Source: CAYZWU01 sp964482235 | GTDB taxonomy: Bacteria > Planctomycetota > B15-G4 > CAYZWU01 | DNA: 25,252 nucleotides | Direction of reading: 5' to 3' | Assembly (NCBI GenBank): GCA_964482235.1 | Contig: CAYZWU010000069.1 | Location: 1 to 25,252 of the forward strand | Shown: one piece after another, positions 23,181 to 25,252 of the stretch | Layout: every line of letters starts with the position of its first letter | How positions within the stretch are numbered: the first letter of the stretch is position 1 | Made by a program: the position numbers and the translations under genes | The notes under the pieces: generated by a model | The model's database searches: none | What the model was told of the DNA's origin: nothing | What the model saw: the letters and a program-made list of their open reading frames with translations, nothing else

Positions 23181-24893
23181 TCATTCCACGACAACGACAC
23201 ACAGGTTCGAAAGAACCGTACCGGAGCCGCCGAGCGGTCCGACCAGGGCCTGGAGTGGTTTCTCGTCGCCCGGCAGCCAGAAACCCGGCACCGTGCTCAC
23301 ATAGGTGAGGAGGCCGTTGGCGTTGATAGCGCCGAGCGTGAAAGTCTGGATCGGCTGTTCCAGAAAGATGTCGCCATAAGATGTTGGGACTGGCGATGGA
23401 CGCACTCCGCTGCCAAGGCCGAGCGTCACGGGTGCCGCGGGCGGGCCGATCACACGGATCGCCATGGATGCGCCGGGATCGGCCAGGCCCATAGTGTAGA
23501 GGTGCGGGTGGAACTCGTCAGCCCCCATGTCGGGCGCTCCCTCGTAGATGCGCGCATCGCCTTCATTATCCGCCAGAAGGTCGGGCGGGACGGCCGCGGC
23601 ACTGCCGCTGTTGCGGCAGGGGGAGTCGAAGGTGAGGTGATAGTCGTTGTGCAGCAGAGCGGCGAAGAGCGGATCGTCCGAGATCATGCCGCTCCCCCAG
23701 TTCAGCGTCGCGCCGGGCTCGACGTGAACGCCGCTCTGGCCGCCCTGAACCGCCGAGTAGCTGATGGTCAGCGCCGTGTTGGGCCATCCGACCAGATCGA
23801 TGGCCGGGCCGATAGGTGCGGTGTTGGCCCAGAGGATCGTGTTCACCACCGTCGGATCGGTTTCGTGTGCGCACTGGATGGCACCGCCGCGCAAACCGGC
23901 CTGGTTGAACGCGATCGTGCAGTTGACGATCGTCGGAGTAGAACCGTCAAAGCAGCTCATCGCTCCGCCCGAATCGTGGGCGGCGTTGAGAGTGATCATG
24001 CAGTTCCGCAGCTCGGCCGCGGATTCGTAAAAGGAAACCGCTCCGCCAATTTCAGCCCAGTTGGTGCGGATATCGTTGGCGCTGACGACGGTGCTGTCGA
24101 AGGCCAGAGAGAACGCGCCGCCGTAGTCGCCGCGATTCGCTGTTACGACGTTGTATTCGATCACGGAGGGACCCGCAGTTCCATCGACATCCAGCGCGAC
24201 AGCGCCGCCGGAAGAGGCCAGGTTGAATTCGAGAGTGTTGTTCTTGATAGTTGTCGACGAATACCAGCCTCGGATCCCGCCGCCGAAGGCGTTCCCTCCC
24301 TCGACAATGTTGTCCGTGATCAGGTTGCCCTGGATGAGGGCGGTCGAATGGTAGCAGTGGATGCCGCCCCCCCCGGCGGACATGGAGTAGGTGCGATTGG
24401 CGGCCCGGTTGTCCTCGATGACGTTGTCCAAGATGGAAGCCGCGGCGTGGTCGATCGAGATGCCGCCGCCGGCGTCGGCGAAGTTGTCCGTGAAAATGTT
24501 GCCCCGGATGACCGGCGAGGAGCCGTTGGTACAGTAGATCCCGCCTCCACGCGTGCGACTTGACGAGTAGATCGTGCCCGATCCGTTGGTTATGGTAAAG
24601 CCTTCGAGCACGGCGCCCGGTCCCTCGCCGTTCTGAAAGGTCACGCCGCTTCCGTTTTGCTGGCCATTGATGGTGGTGTAGTCGGAGCCCGCCTCGCTGC
24701 AGAGCCAGACCTCCTTGCCGAGAAAGTCGATGTTCTCTCGATAGGCGCCTGCCCGCACGATGATGGTGTCGCCGTTGACCGAGGCGTCGAGGGCTGCCTG
24801 GATCGTTGCGTAGTCGTCGGGGACATGGATGGTGGCGGCGGAACCGCCGGAAGTGAGAAGCAGAACGATAATCAATGCCAGGGTGTGCTTCAT
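23181..24893 (-). CDS. Secreted right-handed beta-helix protein, paralogue 2
   Basis: A 570-residue exported protein related in plan to the next gene. It has a signal peptide (about 1-19, ending GGSAA), then IHVPDDYATIQAALDASVNG, the classical beta-helix entry. Repeated coils follow with GGGIYC, NIFTDNFADAGGGISI, NCTIAFNQAGLRGGAI and TILWANTAP motifs, to about residue 450. GADEF (457-461) is followed by a C-terminal domain (462-570) beginning HPHLYTMGLADPGASMAIRV and ending LSNLCVVVVE, a different sandwich from its paralogue and one I recall in planctomycete proteins. AAGGA lies about seven bases before the ATG. Probably a cell-surface or released binding protein; no catalytic site recognised. 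Confidence 0.85.
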   Translation of the reverse strand: MKHTLALIIVLLLTSGGSAATIHVPDDYATIQAALDASVNGDTIIVRAGAYRENIDFLGKEVWLCSEAGSDYTTINGQQNGSGVTFQNGEGPGAVLEGFTITNGSGTIYSSSRTRGGGIYCTNGSSPVIRGNIFTDNFADAGGGISIDHAAASILDNVIEDNRAANRTYSMSAGGGGIHCYHSTALIQGNLITDNIVEGGNAFGGGIRGWYSSTTIKNNTLEFNLASSGGAVALDVDGTAGPSVIEYNVVTANRGDYGGAFSLAFDSTVVSANDIRTNWAEIGGAVSFYESAAELRNCMITLNAAHDSGGAMSCFDGSTPTIVNCTIAFNQAGLRGGAIQCAHETDPTVVNTILWANTAPIGPAIDLVGWPNTALTISYSAVQGGQSGVHVEPGATLNWGSGMISDDPLFAALLHNDYHLTFDSPCRNSGSAAAVPPDLLADNEGDARIYEGAPDMGADEFHPHLYTMGLADPGASMAIRVIGPPAAPVTLGLGSGVRPSPVPTSYGDIFLEQPIQTFTLGAINANGLLTYVSTVPGFWLPGDEKPLQALVGPLGGSGTVLSNLCVVVVE

Positions 24894-25147
24894 TGGAATT
24901 TCCTTTCTCAGTAGATCTGTCTGCGGTACCGGGACCGCGCTTGAACGTGATTTGTCCTAAGCAGCGAAAGGCGTGCCAGTGGAGAATCGATCTAACCCTC
25001 TGTTCTGAGTCTTGCTACGACGGAAAATGATTGTGGGTGTTACGCTCGGGTAACCAAAGGGTGGGAATTCGAATGGTGCCGGTCGCCCTCTCTCAACGGA
25101 TTTTCCGTTGGATGATATCTGGTTCTTCCAGACTGTCGCTCTTGAAA
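24894..25147. other. Intergenic region with three small hairpins
   Basis: No gene is visible. GCGGT-ACCGGG-ACCGC lies at 24923-24938, about 30 bases before the beta-helix start. CAACGGA-TTT-TCCGTTG lies at 25094-25110 and TCTGG-TTCTT-CCAGA at 25118-25132, both shortly past the stop of the DinB fragment. The last two may form its 3' end, although neither has a T-run. No clear promoter was found. Confidence 0.4.
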
Positions 25148-25252
25148 CTACATCGCCACCAGGTGACTGGTGTTGACCGGTTTGCCCTGTAACTTCAAGT
25201 AATAGAATAGTTGCGCTTTGTGGTGGCTGAGATGGGCCACCATGTGCAGGAG
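25148..25252 (-). CDS. DinB-family protein, C-terminal end only
   Basis: The last 34 codons of a gene that enters from the right edge and stops at TAG 25148-25150. The readable end is HMVAHLSHHKAQLFYYLKLQ, then GKPVNTSHLVAM. The HxxHH arrangement followed by QL-YL is typical of the final helix of DinB-superfamily proteins, where these histidines bind a metal. It resembles other DinB relatives more than it does the DinB gene at 12791, so it is probably a separate member rather than a recent copy. Its start and full length lie outside the window. Confidence 0.72.
   Translation of the reverse strand, partial: LLHMVAHLSHHKAQLFYYLKLQGKPVNTSHLVAM

Noticed and set aside
1..25252. CRISPR arrays, tRNA or rRNA genes, transposases, integrases, phage genes
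   Set aside because: None was recognised by reading both strands. The only tandem or phased repeats are the anmK duplication and the three palindromes, neither of which resembles a CRISPR array.

Overview
The window reads as chromosomal DNA of a GC-rich, Gram-negative-type bacterium with a large secretome. Two Tat-exported formylglycine-type sulfatases, carboxypeptidase-regulatory-like surface modules and two right-handed beta-helix proteins that break at a shared GADEF motif into C-terminal sandwich domains all point to Planctomycetota or a related uncultured lineage. That placement is an inference; no rRNA or other marker gene is present. No phage, insertion sequence, CRISPR array, tRNA or rRNA was recognised.

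Layout. 1-277 is AT-richer, with no gene. 278-2614 (-) is an unusual long transketolase, divergent from anmK (2775-4046, +), an anhydro-muropeptide sugar kinase with an internal 57-bp tandem duplication. After an AT-rich gap comes a 1017-residue hybrid histidine kinase (4399-7452, +) with MEDS, three PAS, kinase and receiver domains. A tight minus-strand cluster follows, transcribed 12078 to 7462: DUF1801 protein, iduronate-sulfatase-like sulfatase, a GH16 glucanase relic without its catalytic core, a second sulfatase, and a CPBP intramembrane protease. Then a YceK-like lipoprotein (+) with its own promoter and a strong terminator, a DinB-family protein (-), and a lower-GC AAA ATPase/DUF4143 gene (-) preceded by three palindromes centred exactly 33 bp apart. 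Next are an RNB-domain ribonuclease (-), a membrane-anchored protein of about six CarboxypepD_reg-like modules (+), an inositol monophosphatase-family enzyme (-), a small secreted protein broken by an in-frame TGA (-), two large beta-helix secreted proteins (-), and the last 34 codons of a second DinB-family protein at the right edge (-).

How the parts relate. The sulfatase/GH16 cluster looks like an exported unit for degrading sulfated polysaccharide, in which the glycosidase has lost its active site while the sulfatases appear intact. The rest is a mix of central metabolism, cell-wall recycling, RNA turnover, signalling and surface proteins with no obvious single pathway. The clearest unexplained signals are the 33-bp phased palindrome array at the ATPase gene, the GH16 core deletion, the anmK internal duplication, and the TGA inside the conserved-looking reading frame at 20510. 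I do not see one coherent new multi-gene system; the palindrome array is the best candidate for something undescribed.
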